Of a DNA stretch of 64,000 nt, positions 47,831 through 61,227 are shown in pieces; position 1 is the first letter of the stretch; each line of letters begins with the position of its first letter. Both the position numbers and the translations under genes were made by a program. The stretch is from Solea solea. Lineage: Eukaryota; Chordata; Actinopteri; Pleuronectiformes; Soleidae. The stretch spans positions 17,603,680-17,667,679 of the forward strand of contig NC_081141.1 in the NCBI RefSeq assembly GCF_958295425.1, read 5' to 3'. Under the pieces are notes generated by a model. That model had not been told where the DNA came from, did not search any database, and worked only from the letters and a program-made list of their open reading frames with translations.

Positions 47831-49929
47831 AATCAATTAGGGTAAAAGATTAAGGAGGAGATTCTGTCTTTATTCACTCTACACAGTTGGTTAAAAGTGT
47901 GGCTGTAACGGTGTGAGCTGCACAATACACACACAACACACACACACAACACTGAGCTTGTGTCTGGAAGTGAGGTATGCCCTCTAGCATATTTCCCGTG
48001 GGTCAGTATTTAATGAAACTGCTGCTCTGTCTATCATACTGAATCACTGTATTCAGGTTCTATAAACACTGCGAAATCAGTCAGACTATTTGTCTAACAC
48101 GCCATAAAAATATATACATTGAAAGTCTGATTTTCTACGTGCGCGTATGAACAGTGCAAAGTGGGTTTTTTTCTCCCTCTCTCTCTCGCTCGCTCTCGCT
48201 TAAAGGTCAAGTGTCTATCAGACCGAACATGATGAAATATAGCTGTTCTGCAATGTTCACACACTTCAAGTTAGATTTCGCTCACAGAACAATTCATTTT
48301 AGTTCTAGGTGCCAAGTGAACTCTCTTTATCATCCATTAGCATTCAGTAAAAAATGAAATGAGAAGACTTACAAACCTTCATTAGGTTTGACATGTTCAA
48401 AAGTGTAATTCTCCCACCCACCCACAGGTAGTCTGTCCCTGGGAGATATTGCCTTTTGGCACTGAGCGGGTGATGCATGTACCTATAAATCACCATTAAA
48501 GACATAAACTTTCCATCAGTGCAAGTCAGTTTGACAAAGCATTTCTCCTTCTCAGTTGAGAGAGAGAGAACTGTGCAGTGGTATTTAAAATGTCACAAGT
48601 GTAGGCAGCAAGACGCACTGCTGCTTTACTTAGTTTGTTGCAGTCACCTTGATATAGTGGGATGTCTGATCTTTTAGTGCTTTAACTTGATCACTAGTTT
48701 GATCGTGCTGCATATGTACACAGTTTGATGATGAATGAGCTTGTTTTGATGCTCAGCAAATCTAGCGTCTGTACCTTTTTGACTTTCAATGTTGATTTTC
48801 ATTAGTTTTTGATTCAGTGCTTTGCTGTTTAGGAGAAAGAGAGTAAAACATGCATTATAGGCCAGTGGGCCTTCAAAGAGTTCATAAAGTTTGACCCTCT
48901 TTTCCCCAGTCCTCTGTGTGACTGAGCCTTCTCCTTGAACTTCCCTAAAATGTTTAGAATCTCTTTACTGCTCTGGCTTTCTCTCCGAGTGGACGACTTC
49001 TCTTTATCCGTTGTCCCTTGTGCTCTCCCGGTGTCACAGGTCCTCGCAAACAGAGGCCGTTCATATAAATGTTTCTCACCCTCCTTGTGCCACTGACCTC
49101 CTGCACCAAATACACGGTGCATTTAAACCACCGTCCAACCACTTTGCCGCCAAAAAAACTGAAGGTCAGGAGTTGTTTTGTGCTGCTAACTTGAACAGCA
49201 CTGTCGTAGTGACTCTTACTTTTGTCATGCTTATTATAAGAACACGGTGCTTCATGTGCAGTACTTGCAGGAGGCTTTAGAAGCTAATTGTATTGTGTTT
49301 GCTGGTGGTGTGAACAGTGTTTGATCATTTTGGCACGTAGTTTAAAGATCATTGCAGTTTGTGGACCCTCGTTGGCTTTATGGTTTATGGTTCCTCTTTT
49401 GGTGTCTTGTCTCATTAAATTGAGTGCTCTGCGTGTTTATTTTTCTGTAAATGTTCAGCTTATTTCTTTCGGTATAAACAGGTGAAGGGTCACTATGTGG
49501 TTAAATAGAACATGCTCAGTGCAGGCATTCAATACAATCATTAAAACCTTTCAATATCTGTGCTGTGGAAATAAAAGATAATTGTTGAATGGCAGAATAT
49601 CAGAGCAGCAGAAAATGCTTCGTACCTCAGAGAGCTGAGCTATACTGGAATTTAAGAGTTGGTCGATATCAAAGTTAATATTAATAAATGGTTTGCTGAA
49701 TGCTGACAAAGTGAAGGTGCCACTAGAGGAGTTAAAGTAACAAACATAATCTTCTTGATGAGTCTCTGGCTACTATAAATGGAAACTGCCTCGTCAGTGA
49801 TGTTGGTCTATATTTAAAGCAGAGGAGATCGCTCTAAGATAGCAAGGATGTTCTCCTTCCTCTAAAATGTCATGAAATAAATGGACTCGGTCAGCTATAT
49901 GACTAGTTCTTTATCACAGATCGCCTGAC

Positions 49930-50170
49930 GCCATTTTCTTCTTGTACATTAAAACCAGTGGTTCCGCTTCAATTGATCTCTATGGAAAGGCACGGAATAT
50001 TTTTTTAACTGCGGCGAGCGAGACGATGATCAAATAAATGCAGTGAAATCATCACTTATAGGGAAGCTCAGCTTCTCTGGGAGTAAATCGAGCAGTGAGG
50101 AGAATTTATGTATAAATAATTGGGCCTGAAATGAGTTTCCACCTGTTTCACAGACCAGCAACTGCCATTG
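49930..50170 (+). repeat. dispersed repeat, second copy of the family at 1080-1465
   Basis: It is collinear with the copy at 1080-1465 (shared blocks listed there) but about 140 bases shorter through internal loss. Confidence 0.6.
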
Positions 50171-50198
50171 ATCTTTAAAGTAGGGGAATCATTCAGGA

Positions 50199-50386
50199 CG
50201 TGTACATGCACAGTAGGGCCTATACATGCAGGAATAGTCGGACTATGAATCAGATTATCCAGGTATGTTAGTCTGATTAAGACTAGCTCGATTTTAATTG
50301 GACTGACTTGTTTACTTGAGATTAAGGAAACTGAAATGTTGTCTTAGTCCGACTAAAATCTGACTTTTAACATGCATGTAAACACA
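50199..50386. mobile_element. MITE with acatgcat-type inverted ends
   Basis: The left side acgtgtacatgcac and aatagtcggactat mirror the right side cttagtccgactaaaat and aacatgcatgtaaacac. About 190 bases, non-coding. It sits just after the repeat at 49930-50170. Confidence 0.65.
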
Positions 50387-51365
50387 CCGACTGTTGGAGG
50401 GGAAAATGACTGAGACAAAATACACAAAGTGATAGTTTGCAGTGTTGAAAGAGAATAAACAAACTCAGTAAAAAATTCAGAAGAATGGAGATAAAACACA
50501 TTATATATTCCTCAGAATTAGCGCTCAAGTTTTTCAGTGTGTTTCTTTCTAAGTGGTCTCTGTGGGGTTCATCCTGTCTCTACCATCTGTCTTGAGTAGC
50601 TGAAGTGTTGCAGGGTTCACTCCTCTACAGATGCCTGTTAGCTGATAAGTGTTGCTTTTAGTGCGAGGGATACCTACATTATTAGCTCTGATGCGTCGGC
50701 AACAAAAAAAAAAGCACCAAGGACTTGAGTTGAAGCTGTGAAACATATGGACTGAGCAGAAATGAGCTACAGAACTGTATCTGTGATGTGCTTTGTCTCA
50801 TCTGGTTTTGAACCGCGTGGATAATAATGAGTGGAGTTCCGAATAGCTGTAGCACAGCAACTAAATCAGTTCTTGGACGGCATGTATAAAAAGTACTTGT
50901 AGATGGCGCGGCGTCACACGGCTGTACTGTGAAAAGAGATGAAATGAGATTTCCTGCTCTAATTGTAGTCGCACATAAACAGGCAGCCAATCACGTGTCT
51001 GCTTTCCTCCCTTCTGTTAGTGACCTCAGCTGTCTGTCTTTGCTTTGTTAGAGATTGGTGTTGTTGTCTTGCTCGTGAGCCTGATGGATTCCTTGAGGGC
51101 TGCAGTTATAGATTTTAAACTCCTCTGGGATGTCGTTGTTAACTGTTGTCATCAAAAGCTGCAGCTGTGGAGCTGGAAGCTTGTTGGGGTTTCTGAAAGC
51201 CGGTGCTGTCCTAACAAACGCGTTAGTGTAAGTAGTCTCTGTTTCCTTTAGCCATTATGAAAGGAGAAATCAATCAAAATGGAGAGATTACACAAGTGCG
51301 ACCGACTTTCTTTTGCCACATTTCAAACGTGTGAGGCTTGTACTCGCTTAATGAACTATGAACTT

Positions 51366-51835
51366 TAGGGGTGCAACAATTAGAAGGTTTTGAAAACAAT
51401 GTTTTTTTATGATCCGTTGGAGCTCCAGCTGAGCTAAGAGCCTAGTCCACACATTTGTTCACTTTAGAACCAGAAATATTTCCCTTGTGTGTCTGCTCAG
51501 GAGGATGGTTTCGCTTCTTTGTGTCGCTATTGTCACAGAAAAATGCAATAAAACTTGATTAGCAAAGAGGGTAGGATGCAGGCCAAGCTGTGTTCACAGC
51601 ACCATCTGCTGGACAACTTAGTATTCAGTCTGAGGCGCGTTTAGGCTGCAGGCTCATGTTAAATTTAGTAGTACGAAACTGAGCCATGGAGAAATTGTGC
51701 AGGGAAATTGACTTTTTTTTTTACATCTACACTCATCGACTTTTAAAAATAACAACTAATAGATTATTCGATAATCATGACCCATCCCCTAATATCAACT
51801 GATTAAGGCGATAAGTCAATAATCCATGACAGCAA
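51366..51835. mobile_element. decayed fragments of the agagctgcaac-type MITE family
   Basis: ggggtgcaacaattagaagg near 51368 and aactaatagattattcgata plus aatccatgacagcaac near 51755-51835 resemble the ends of that family. About 300 bases of other sequence lie between them. Confidence 0.3.
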
Positions 51836-53210
51836 CATGTATTTGAGTCATAGACAGTCTCTCGCTACTTCATGATATTGTTTATTTCATGTTTATCGCT
51901 TCATATGGGGTTTGTTGTCAACCTAAAGTAGTAATACGCAAATCATAGTCACTACTGTATGAACATAGTAACATGGCTCGACACACTGTACCCTACTAGC
52001 TGTACTCGCTCTTGTCTCAGGGGACATTCTTAAATGTGGTGAAGGAACGACAGAGGCATGCACACCTATGGGGATAGTATGGCGTTGTATAGGTTGTGCA
52101 GTGAGCTCTGGCTGAGAGGTGAAAAATGTGTGTTTCATCTCCACACAGAGCTGCTGTGCTGTATTGAGGTCAGCCGAGGTCATTGTACAGAGGTCACACC
52201 GCTCTTTGATTGTGGGTCACGTGTACAAAGACTGTGTGGGGAAGAAATAGTGTTTTTGTGACAAAAACAGATCAATTGTGTGGCCAATGATTGTCATACA
52301 GTTGCTTGAACAGTGAGACGTCCGTGTTTATTACCGCTAAATGAAGGGCAGATTATAGTGTACACGGTAACACAAAGGCGGTGAGGAAAGAAAAAAATCA
52401 AACCTGTAGTATAAATATAGATAATTTTCATCAAATGCGGTTAGTTATACCACCAGCATGTGTAAAAGTATATGCATAATATGGTACAGAGCGTGAATAC
52501 TGTGTACTGCAACACGTCTCTAGGGTGCTGATTAGTAACAACTCCCTGGGGGAGGGAGTGTGTAAAGGAGACAGAAGGTTAAATGTGTATATGGTGTATT
52601 GTGTGTGTGTGTGTGTGTTTGGTGGCTCTTCATGGAAACAGAAGGTGGGCAAGCCAGTCAGTCATGCAGCCCTACAACCCATTCCCTAGTGATGAAGGGA
52701 ACAGAAAATAGGAGTCACCCACCCACCCAACCAAACATGCATTCAGTAAACAAGCTGCCACTCAGGTAATTCACCATCTGTCAAAACCTGCCAACCATTC
52801 AGTCAATCACCCAGTCAAGCTGTGATGCTTTCCCCTTCACTCTCTTTTTTTTTTAATTTTTACAGAAAAATGAAATAACATTTCTTTCTTTCTTTTGGTC
52901 TCGGGTTAGATACTTTAAATGCCTGTTGTGCTCTCCTCTTCAGCTCTGCAGCCATGTCCGTGCATGCTAAAACCCTCTTTCCTGTCATCCCCGCTGCCAC
53001 TGTAGCTGCAGCAGCTGTTATCTGTCCCTTTCTGTTCATGTTTGTATCGGTTTGAATGTTATATATACATCAGCACTATGTGAAAGGAGAGTGAACAGTG
53101 AGCGGCAGAGCATCTTTCCCCCACAGATATTGGTATGTTTTGAGAAACAGATAAAGTAACGTAAAGTAGGGTTTGCTCTGGGGGTCTACAAGTGGTATTG
53201 TTTGTAGCTT

Positions 53211-53518
53211 TGTAGATGCAAACGATTGTTTTTATAATCGTGGATTATTTTCTCGATGAATCAATTAATCGTTTGGTCCATAAAATAAAACCTTAAAAAA
53301 TGGAAATGATGTTCTCAAATAGTTTTGTCCACAAACCATGATGATTAACGTTTTTTTTCTTTGTTATCCACAGCAAAGAAATGAAGAAAATATTCACATT
53401 TAAGAAGCTTAAACAATCGGAAATCTTGTTTTAATCATGAAAAAAGCTTCAAACCGATGAATTGATTATCAAAATAGTTGTATTAATAATCGATTCATCG
53501 ATTAATTGTTTCAGCTCT
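53211..53518. mobile_element. agagctgcaac-type MITE, copy 2
   Basis: It is collinear with 15986-16259: agaaaatattcacatttaag, aagcttaaacaatcgga, tcaaaatagttg, and right end attaattgtttcagctc. It is rich in atcgattaat motifs near both ends, which gives inverted ends. Confidence 0.7.
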
Positions 53519-54498
53519 ACGTGAAATATAACATTGGTTGACAAGCCAACGGTACCGGCCAACTCTGAAGCAGGACTTCTAATGTTTTCGATTAACCACG
53601 TCTTCAGATCAAAAACAGTGGACGACAAAAGAACAAGTCGTATAGCTTTGCGTATTCCACAATGTTTGCACATTGTTTGAATCACTTGAGTTCTGAGCGA
53701 GATGGATGAGTGGACGAGATCAAACATTCAATATAGATGATAAGCACTTACCAGTCCTACAGTAACAGGACCAGGTCGCCCTCGGTCACGTATCTCTCTG
53801 CTTCATTCAAGCTCATGCCAGCGAGTGAACGCTGGACCAATATTCGTCCTCTTATTCTATCGCTCTACCACTTTCTTTTTATTTTAGTCTCCTCCAAAAC
53901 TTTAACTGGCTTTGGTTTTTAGTGCTACTGCCTCTGCCATTCGTTTGCTTCGTCTTTACATGCACGTATGCCCAAAAGTAACATAGGTTTTAATAATTTG
54001 CTGAATTGACCCCGAAACCAGAAGTTCCATATAGTGCCAATAAGGCAATGCAGACCTGCTTTGGTCATGACGGGGCTGCCATTCACCCTGTTTTGAGTTG
54101 ATGTAATAATCGCTATCCTAATTTGAAATAGCACAATTAATGACTTGCAAAACTGCAATCATTTGGCGTATTTTTCACTTTTAAAATGTAAAAACTGACC
54201 TGTAAATTACTCCTTTTAAAATTAGTCTTGGACACAAAACAACAAACACCTGTAAATGATCCATCCGTCCTGACATTTCAGGAAAAGCTAGCAAGAGCAG
54301 GCTGTATTTAGAAAAGCTTCGACTGTCATCTTCTGACTCCTCCCTCCTGCCATTTGAAATCTCCAGTTATGGATGGCTACTTTGGCTGGGTGATAATTGC
54401 ATCGTCACAAATGTGTTGTTTGAGTAGTTTTAAATGTCAAAGTTGTGGTGTCTGTATCATAACGTGGCATTGATTGGGTGAAGATCTTAATTTTAATG

Positions 54499-54597
54499 TC
54501 CAGACTGGCGACCTGTTCAGGGTGTAACCCCACCTTTTGCCCTATGTCAGCTGGGATTGGCACCAGCAAGTGTAAGAAGATGGAGGGATGGATGGTT
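54499..54597 (+). mobile_element. V-SINE (DANA-like) 3' end
   Basis: cagactggcgacctgttcag, ccctatgtcagctgggattg and gatggagggatggatgg. It accounts for the first third of the 95-aa ORF here. The remainder of that ORF (54605-54765) matches nothing I know. Confidence 0.75.
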
Positions 54598-56803
54598 GAC
54601 CACTCAGACTACTCCAAAGAAGGACTAAGAAGCTTTTTTATACCCAGTGATACAATAAGAACACTTGAGGCTTTTAGAAACGAGATGGCACTTAGGGGAG
54701 AAGACCTTGAGAGGGTCCTTGGGTTTGATAAGAGAGCCTCAGAGCAGCAGGAGGCATGTTTGTGAAGAGCCTTGCGTACTTCAGTCTGTGCCTTTTGCGA
54801 TAAGATAATTGAGAACAACAAATGCTATGCATACTGAAGGCTAACCATTACTAGCCCAATCAGTATTAAAGAAACTCTTTCCTATTTTACTGGAGGGAAT
54901 TTCATAAATGTCTATCAGCTTTTCTCTATGAATTAAGCTAAAAATTAACCTTTTTGGGAAATGCAATGTGTTTGTTTATTTGTTTTGCCAATAGTTTTCT
55001 CTCCAGTCTCCCAGCTGGTGAATTAGCATATTTTTGTAACATTTAAATACTCATAAATACCTCCACTCTGATCACATACCCTGGTAGCTATATACAGTCG
55101 AGCAGTATTTCAGATTTTCCCCCAAGTACCACCAGAGGAAGCTTGTGTACCACTGGTGGTGCACGTACCACAGATTGAGAACCAAGTCAATAGAGCATCT
55201 GACTGTTTACCCAGAGATCAGTGTTTCTACACTGCAGTTCAATGATAGAATTTTTTACTTGAATGCTAAAATTGAAAGAAAATAAGAGTTGTTTTCCTGA
55301 AACATTGTGTCCATTGATCTGTAAACATCTGTAAACAACAATTCATGACTTTCCATTACCGCACCAAAATCCCTAAAAATATGCCCATATCCACCACCCC
55401 TACCGAGAACTGTACAAAGATCAGACAATAGTTAGAGTTTACTCTTTGTTGGGCATGGAGTCACTGTTTCTAAATAATCTCAATTATATTTGACACTTCT
55501 GTCTGGTTTCTTTGTACTCATCATTTCAAACGACGGTTAATTCCTTTTCATATTTTTTGATTTAAAAAAAACCCCCAAAAGCCTCTGTTCAGGTATCAAA
55601 ATAATCAGCTCTACAAATCCACTAAGAGGGGTCAGAAATGTTATTTAGCAACCGCAAATAATCACACTGCTGTGAATATTTGCCCTGCTCAAAAGGAAAA
55701 GAGCACAGCAGGTTTGTGTGCAGCAGTCGGTCTGCATTTGTGGACGGCTCGCGCTCATCTCGGAGAAGAGAGCGCGTGTCGGGAGGCGCTTGCTTGTTCC
55801 TGTCTAAAGGGATCACAGAGGAGTCTAAAGGGACAGCTGTGCTGAGGACAAAGTGCTCCACTCTTCCCCCACGTCCACCACCATTAGGCTTAGAGAGGGT
55901 TACCGCTGGAACACAGACTGAATGTTGGGATGAAAACAAGTGTGGGGGGGAAATGGAGAGGAACGGCCAGGGGTTGAGTGAATGATGCTGTGTTCTGAGG
56001 CTCTGACGACTCAGAAGCTGGAGCAGATATTGTTGCGCTCAGTGGAAATGCAATGAAGGGGAACAGCTGCATCGAGATGTGCACAACAAGACGACATGTG
56101 ATAAACAAAAGTCAAAATGCTAACTGATAGAGAACTGTCATGACAGTGAGCACATGTGTGGTTAGAATTAGATTAAACTGTCCATGATGACTTTAACATG
56201 TTATGGGATCCAGTATTAGTTGATGACATATTATATACTTTCTCATATTTCTGTCTCAGGAGAAATACGATGATCTGAACTGGGTGGAAGAAAACCTTAT
56301 CACGCTGTAACGTTAATGTTACAATTTGTTCAGCTGAAATTCCTACATGGCCATTTCTTTAGTTCCCCCGCCACCATTACACACATCTCTCACATTAAAA
56401 AAACAACAAGATATCAATTAATGTGCAGCCTCTGTTATTCTCCTCTATAATTAGCTGAAAATGCATTACACATACCTGCATTAGTGTTTTTTGTAGGGCC
56501 TTACTTGATTGCACATATAGCGAACACAAACAGCCAAGCTCCCACAGGTCCGTGAAATCCTTGAAAGTTTGTGAATTAAAAAAATTAAAAACATTCAAGG
56601 CCCGTGGAAGTGTTTGTAAATCACCCTAAATAGACATGGGTCAGTGAAAGTGCTTGGACTTTGTTAAGTTGATATTTAGGTAAACGTCTTCCCCCCTGTA
56701 AAGACACCAGGCCCAGTCTAACACCAGTGAGTGGAGCTACTTTTAGACCAGTCAAGCAGCCATGTTGTTTAAATAGCAAATGTACTCTACTGTTATGTTG
56801 GAC

Positions 56804-57040
56804 TTAAAGGAATACTTCAGCGATTTGCAATTAGCTTTGTATTACTAGAATAGGGCATATAACACTTCCTGTTAGCGTAACTGTTAGCAAAGATGGCGGA
56901 CACTGTTTACATTCTGGGAATGAGGTCCCGTCCCCCTACGAGTGGCTCTAAAAAGTTCAGAATTAGCGTTGCATTTTCAAGCCTCGGACCAAGTGTCGCT
57001 GGTGGGCACGTCACAAAAAAAGAATAAAGATATTTCTCTC
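56804..57040. mobile_element. long-TIR MITE, copy 2 (internally deleted)
   Basis: It shares with 20641-20999 the left end ttaaaggaatacttcag, tattactagaatag and gttagcaaagatggcggaca. It keeps a right-hand block aagtgtcgctggtgggcacg that is the reverse complement of the left arm of copy 1. The terminal right repeat is missing or decayed. Confidence 0.75.
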
Positions 57041-57398
57041 TTATTCACCAACATACATGTGGTAGGAAGTCCGTGACAATCCTTGTATTGTACATTTTGA
57101 ACCCATTCAAATGTAGTATTAACTCCGCCCTGAGCTATCCGATCATGTCGATGGAACGGTTCAGTACAGTACTGTCTGTTTTTTAGTTTTTTTGGCATTT
57201 CCCTTAAGAATAGCACCACAACAATGGTCGGTATGTGTGTACGACAGTGAGCTTGACTAGGTGACAGCAAGGTCTCCACACTCTCTTTGCGACTGGTGTA
57301 AATATCTCATAGACAAAAGAGAAGGAACAAAATGGGAAGAAAATGCCAGCAAACCGCAGCCAGCCACGGTCAGTAAAGGAGAAGCAGACATTCCCGGG

Positions 57399-57627
57399 GA
57401 TAATTGGACAGGAACAGAGCTCGGAGTGAGCTGGATGGGGCAATAAGTAACGAGAAGCTCTTCCAGGCCGTGTCTGAGAGGACGGCTGCAGAGGGATACC
57501 AGCAGTCGTCTGAGTAATGCAGGGTGAAGCTGAAGAAGCTCCGGAGTGAATAAGGGAGCGAGAGGTGAAAGACCACAATAGCCAGAGTGGGGTCAGTAGG
57601 AAGGGCTGGAGATGGTGCCATTGATGC
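57399..57627 (+). pseudogene. Myb/SANT-like DNA-binding domain relic (Harbinger-type or derived)
   Basis: Forward frames give, in order, DNWTGTELGVSWMGQ, then after a frame change SNEKLFQAVSERTAAEGYQQ, SSE*CRVKLKKLRSE*, and after another change VKDHNSQSGVSRKGWRWCH. This is the usual layout of the Myb/SANT-like domain (opening W, QCR.K.KKL, Y...KDHN..SG..RK.W.W) found in PIF/Harbinger Myb-like proteins and genes derived from them. At least two stops and two frame changes show it is dead. The 183-aa minus-strand ORF over the same bases is only its antisense shadow. Confidence 0.7.
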
Positions 57628-58479
57628 CACAGGGAGGGTCGAAACGGTGACTGCATTGTTGGAGTGGATGATGATGATAAGCAGCGTGGGGAAAAAATAA
57701 GTAAAAGATATACCAGAAGATGTTTGTGATGAAATACAACCTCTTTGTATTTCAATGTTTAGTCTATCTTAAAATACAGTGACTTAAAAACTGGCCTCAT
57801 GTTTCTTTAGATTATCCTCCTAATTTCCAACAATGATTTTAAACTTCAAGCACAAAGTCCATTTTATTTGGTGTCCCGTTATTGTGCTGCTCCTCCCGGA
57901 CACAAATGTGGCAAGAAGTCAGTGAATCTAACTAAACATTCACAAAGGGCGGATCATCTGCCTCATAAATATTGTTGTTGTTTAACAGTAAAAATAAAAA
58001 CTCTAGACCCTGACAAGTGATTATTCCAGGTCATTATAATGAATTGGAGATTTAACCAGGATCTCGTGAGAAGTGCTGGTACTCAAAATAGTAAAATGAA
58101 GTAGTGCTGGACAGTACTGGCTCTGAGTACAGGTCTGAACAGTCCCAGTCAGTCCTGAATGTGTCCTTGGTTCCAGTCACGGTCCTGAGCCATCCTTGAA
58201 CACATCTCTGTCTTCAGGACAGACTAGAGACTGCCTCCTCAGCATTCCTTCATATACATGTTCCTACTGACACAAAATTAACATTAACATTAACATTAAC
58301 AACATTGCACAGTTTCTTTCATCAAATGGTTGAAGTCAAATTTCTCATTCCAGCAACACAGCAGCATAAGTAGTGCTTCGATTGTCTCCTTTTCTCGCTG
58401 TCACTCACACAGACACACAAGGACAAACACTGTTAAGACTTGTTAGAACATAATGAACATGCTGAAGTGGGGAAGTCAG

Positions 58480-58895
58480 TGCTGTCAAAAAATTGAGCGA
58501 TTCATTAATTATGATCTGTAATTAATTGATCTCATTAATCTCTTTTTTCACACCTAAAAATTACATAGAAAAGTGGGATTTACATGATTACACAGTGCAA
58601 TCACAAGAACATATTGAGCTTATTTCTCTGTCTTTATAACAGTCTTGAATATATATATATATATATATATGTGTATATGTACTGTGTATATATATATGTA
58701 CTGTGTATATATATATATAACTGTATATATATATATAGAGCTACAAGATGTGTCAATTTTAAGTCCAGAAAACTTAAAAGCCTTTTTGCCCAGTTCAGTT
58801 TTGACTCTCGGGACCTGCATCTGTATGATGTCCATAGAACGCAGAAACAGTAAAGTTAGGGATTAAAAATTAGATTAACGCTAATTAATATTAAT
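58480..58895. mobile_element. probable decayed hAT-type repeat with TA-rich microsatellite
   Basis: agtgctgtcaaaaaattgag and taattaattgatctcattaa at the left and gattaacgctaattaatatt at the right resemble a vertebrate hAT family with gctgtcaaacgattaa ends. A TA/TG-rich microsatellite at 58650-58738 lies inside. Confidence 0.4.
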
Positions 58896-59742
58896 ATCAC
58901 GTCTGGACGGAGCCTTGTAGACGGGCGCACACACATACTGATGGTCCGCTTACATGCTAAATCATCAACTGCTTAAATTGTCTGTTGTCTTTTGAAGAAA
59001 ACTGCACCGTCAGTAATATATTGATTGCAATAAAACTTTTTACCTCCATGGTCTAATGAGAGATCTTGTAAAAAGTACAGGAAAAGTGATGATGATTAAT
59101 GAATATGGTTTCATGTAGTAATAATAATAATAATAATACGGCCTGTGATCAATTAGAGAAAAACTGAATTTAGACTGCCTGACAGCTCTCACTCATTAGT
59201 GCCTTAAAGCTACTACGTCTTTTTCTGTGGGCAAAATATCAAAAAGGAAAGAAAATGTGAAAAGAAATATAAATTCAGGTTAATTTACTGCCCTCATTTT
59301 CTTCTCTGGGATGAGATCAATTGGAATAAGAAATCCCTTTGAACTGAAATTTTCCCCATTTGTCTCATTTTTATTCCCATCACTTAGCTGTTCACGCTGT
59401 CTTCCACTGTGCCGTTACACAAAAGTGGCTCGGACATTATCGGTGGAAGTGGGGGGGGGGGGGGACGCGCGCTCTCTATTACTATTGCATGGGATTTGTG
59501 CTTGATGTTCAGGGTTTCCTGTCTGTCTCGCTCCTGTCACTTAACAGGAGGCGAGTAAGAGGCATTTTAGAGAACGGCGGCTGAAATCGGCAGCAATACT
59601 GTGTGAATTGTTGACTCTGAATATACGTCAGGCTGGTTTGGCACAGTTCAGCTCTATTTCATAAGAAGCACTTTATTTTAGCTTAAGAAATGTTGTCTAG
59701 GGAAGAAGATTAAACACTGATAAATCATGAAATTAACTTTTC

Positions 59743-59815
59743 AGAGTTTACATGTTCTCCCTGTGTGTGTGTCCCTGTGATGGACTGGCAATCTGTCCAG
59801 GGTTGTCCAGCTGAG
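59743..59815 (+). mobile_element. V-SINE (DANA-like) fragment with internal deletion
   Basis: gagtttacatgttctccctg joins directly to ctgtgatggactggcaatct and gtccagg. The central block is deleted. Confidence 0.6.
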
Positions 59816-60133
59816 GTCTGTTCTTTTTTAAAAGACTGGGTATAAATCTATTAGCGTTAAAAACGACTCCCTTCTGTCCAAGTGTCCCATACTCTTGAAC
59901 TGAGTTAAACAGTGAGGTGGCAAATGGAATTTATTATTTCTTTTTTTTTTACAATTAGACTTCACCTTCACTGACCCGTCAAGAGAGGCCTCTGAGGATG
60001 AAAGAAACCAGCGTAGCTGCCAGTGCTGTTCCTAAAGGGCAACTGTGCCAATTACACACATCACAGTGTGTTTACAGGTCTGACTGTATATGTGAAGCTT
60101 TGCAACGAGCCTTTTCATGGCTCTAGAGGCTGC

Positions 60134-60135
<2 letters not shown>

Positions 60136-60207
<72 letters not shown>
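60136..60207 (+). repeat. uninterrupted CTG repeat, 24 units
   Basis: Seventy-two bases of pure CTG (CAG on the minus strand) between tgcgg and tggctgcag. The poly-Cys, poly-Leu and poly-Ala ORFs over it are not genes. Confidence 0.95.
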
Positions 60208-60208
<1 letters not shown>

Positions 60209-61198
60209 GGCTGCAGTCTGGTACACCTGGTACACCGACAGTTGAATCTAAAGGCTACGTCTTTGAAAGCAAATGGGGAAAAAAAAGAAGAGAGGCTTTA
60301 TTTATATAAAATGACTCTATATTGTTGTGAACTTGAGTACAACAATAATGCTGCCCTAGAACAGCTTTACCCTTTCATGTTATTCCTCTACTGGTTTCTA
60401 TTGTGGACTTTACTGTTCCTCACTTGAATTAGTCTTGCGATCAAAAACGTGTGTCGATTATTTGTAGTATTCTCAGTGATTTATTTGTTGATCTCCTTGG
60501 AGTCTCTGTCCGCTCCTATAGTACAGTCCAACAATAAGATGTAAGGCTTGCAGTCCTTTTCTCTACACACTACTGCTGCACGGTCACAAGCTCAGAATGG
60601 CACAGTTTTCCCTTTTTAATTTGAAATATCAGAGGCAGGAAGCGCAGTCACGTACTGACACTCAAGGTGAGCAAGTTCATGTTGCTGCAGCTCAAGGTGA
60701 GAGGACGAGGGAGTGAAAAGAGGGGAGGAAAAAAAAAAGAGAGGAAAAGCAGCCGATTTAAGCGGCCAACTGAAGCATCAAGCGAGATATATTTTTTATT
60801 ACCTTTTGGTATTCACTCGAACGCTGGCACGCAGGTGCCTGGACTGCCCATCGGGCATTTGAGGACAAATACCGAGCTTGAACGACCCTTTAAAGGTGCG
60901 TAGGAAAGTGAGAAGCAGCCACCATCGCTCACTTTATCTTAAAACCTGCACTCCATGATGTCAATAACTCCAACAAACATGTCAGAGAGATGTAGTTGTG
61001 TACATGTACACACTCACACTCACAACCTTGGGTTATTTCTGGCGTTACTCTCTGCACACACATCCCCTCTCAACCCCTCTTCCTCATCCCTATGGTCATT
61101 TGTATTCATCCACTTTCATTTACTGTCACCCTGCGTCGGTTGCAGGCTGCCCTGAGCTCCTTTTTTGCTCCACTTGTTTTCTCTTCTTACCTCTGCCT

Positions 61199-61227
61199 CT
61201 CTCTCTCTCTCCCCCCCCCCCCCCCTC
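61199..61227. repeat. CT run and poly-C run
   Basis: CT units followed by about 16 C. Confidence 0.9.

Noticed and set aside
54605..54765. Open frame HSDYSKEGLRSFFIPSDTIR and following residues
   Set aside because: It continues from a SINE-derived frame, has no acceptor or donor that would define an exon, and matches nothing I know.
57204..57755. 183-aa minus-strand ORF, the longest in the window
   Set aside because: It is antisense to the decayed Myb/SANT-like relic and lower-complexity flanks, and no protein family is recognisable in it.
60023..60427. 134-aa ORF with poly-Cys and 67-aa ORF with poly-Ala
   Set aside because: They are produced by the CTG repeat at 60136-60207.
60655..60720. 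Two ctcaaggtgag donor-like sites
   Set aside because: No acceptor or open frame defines an exon before either; tandem similarity looks like a chance local repeat.
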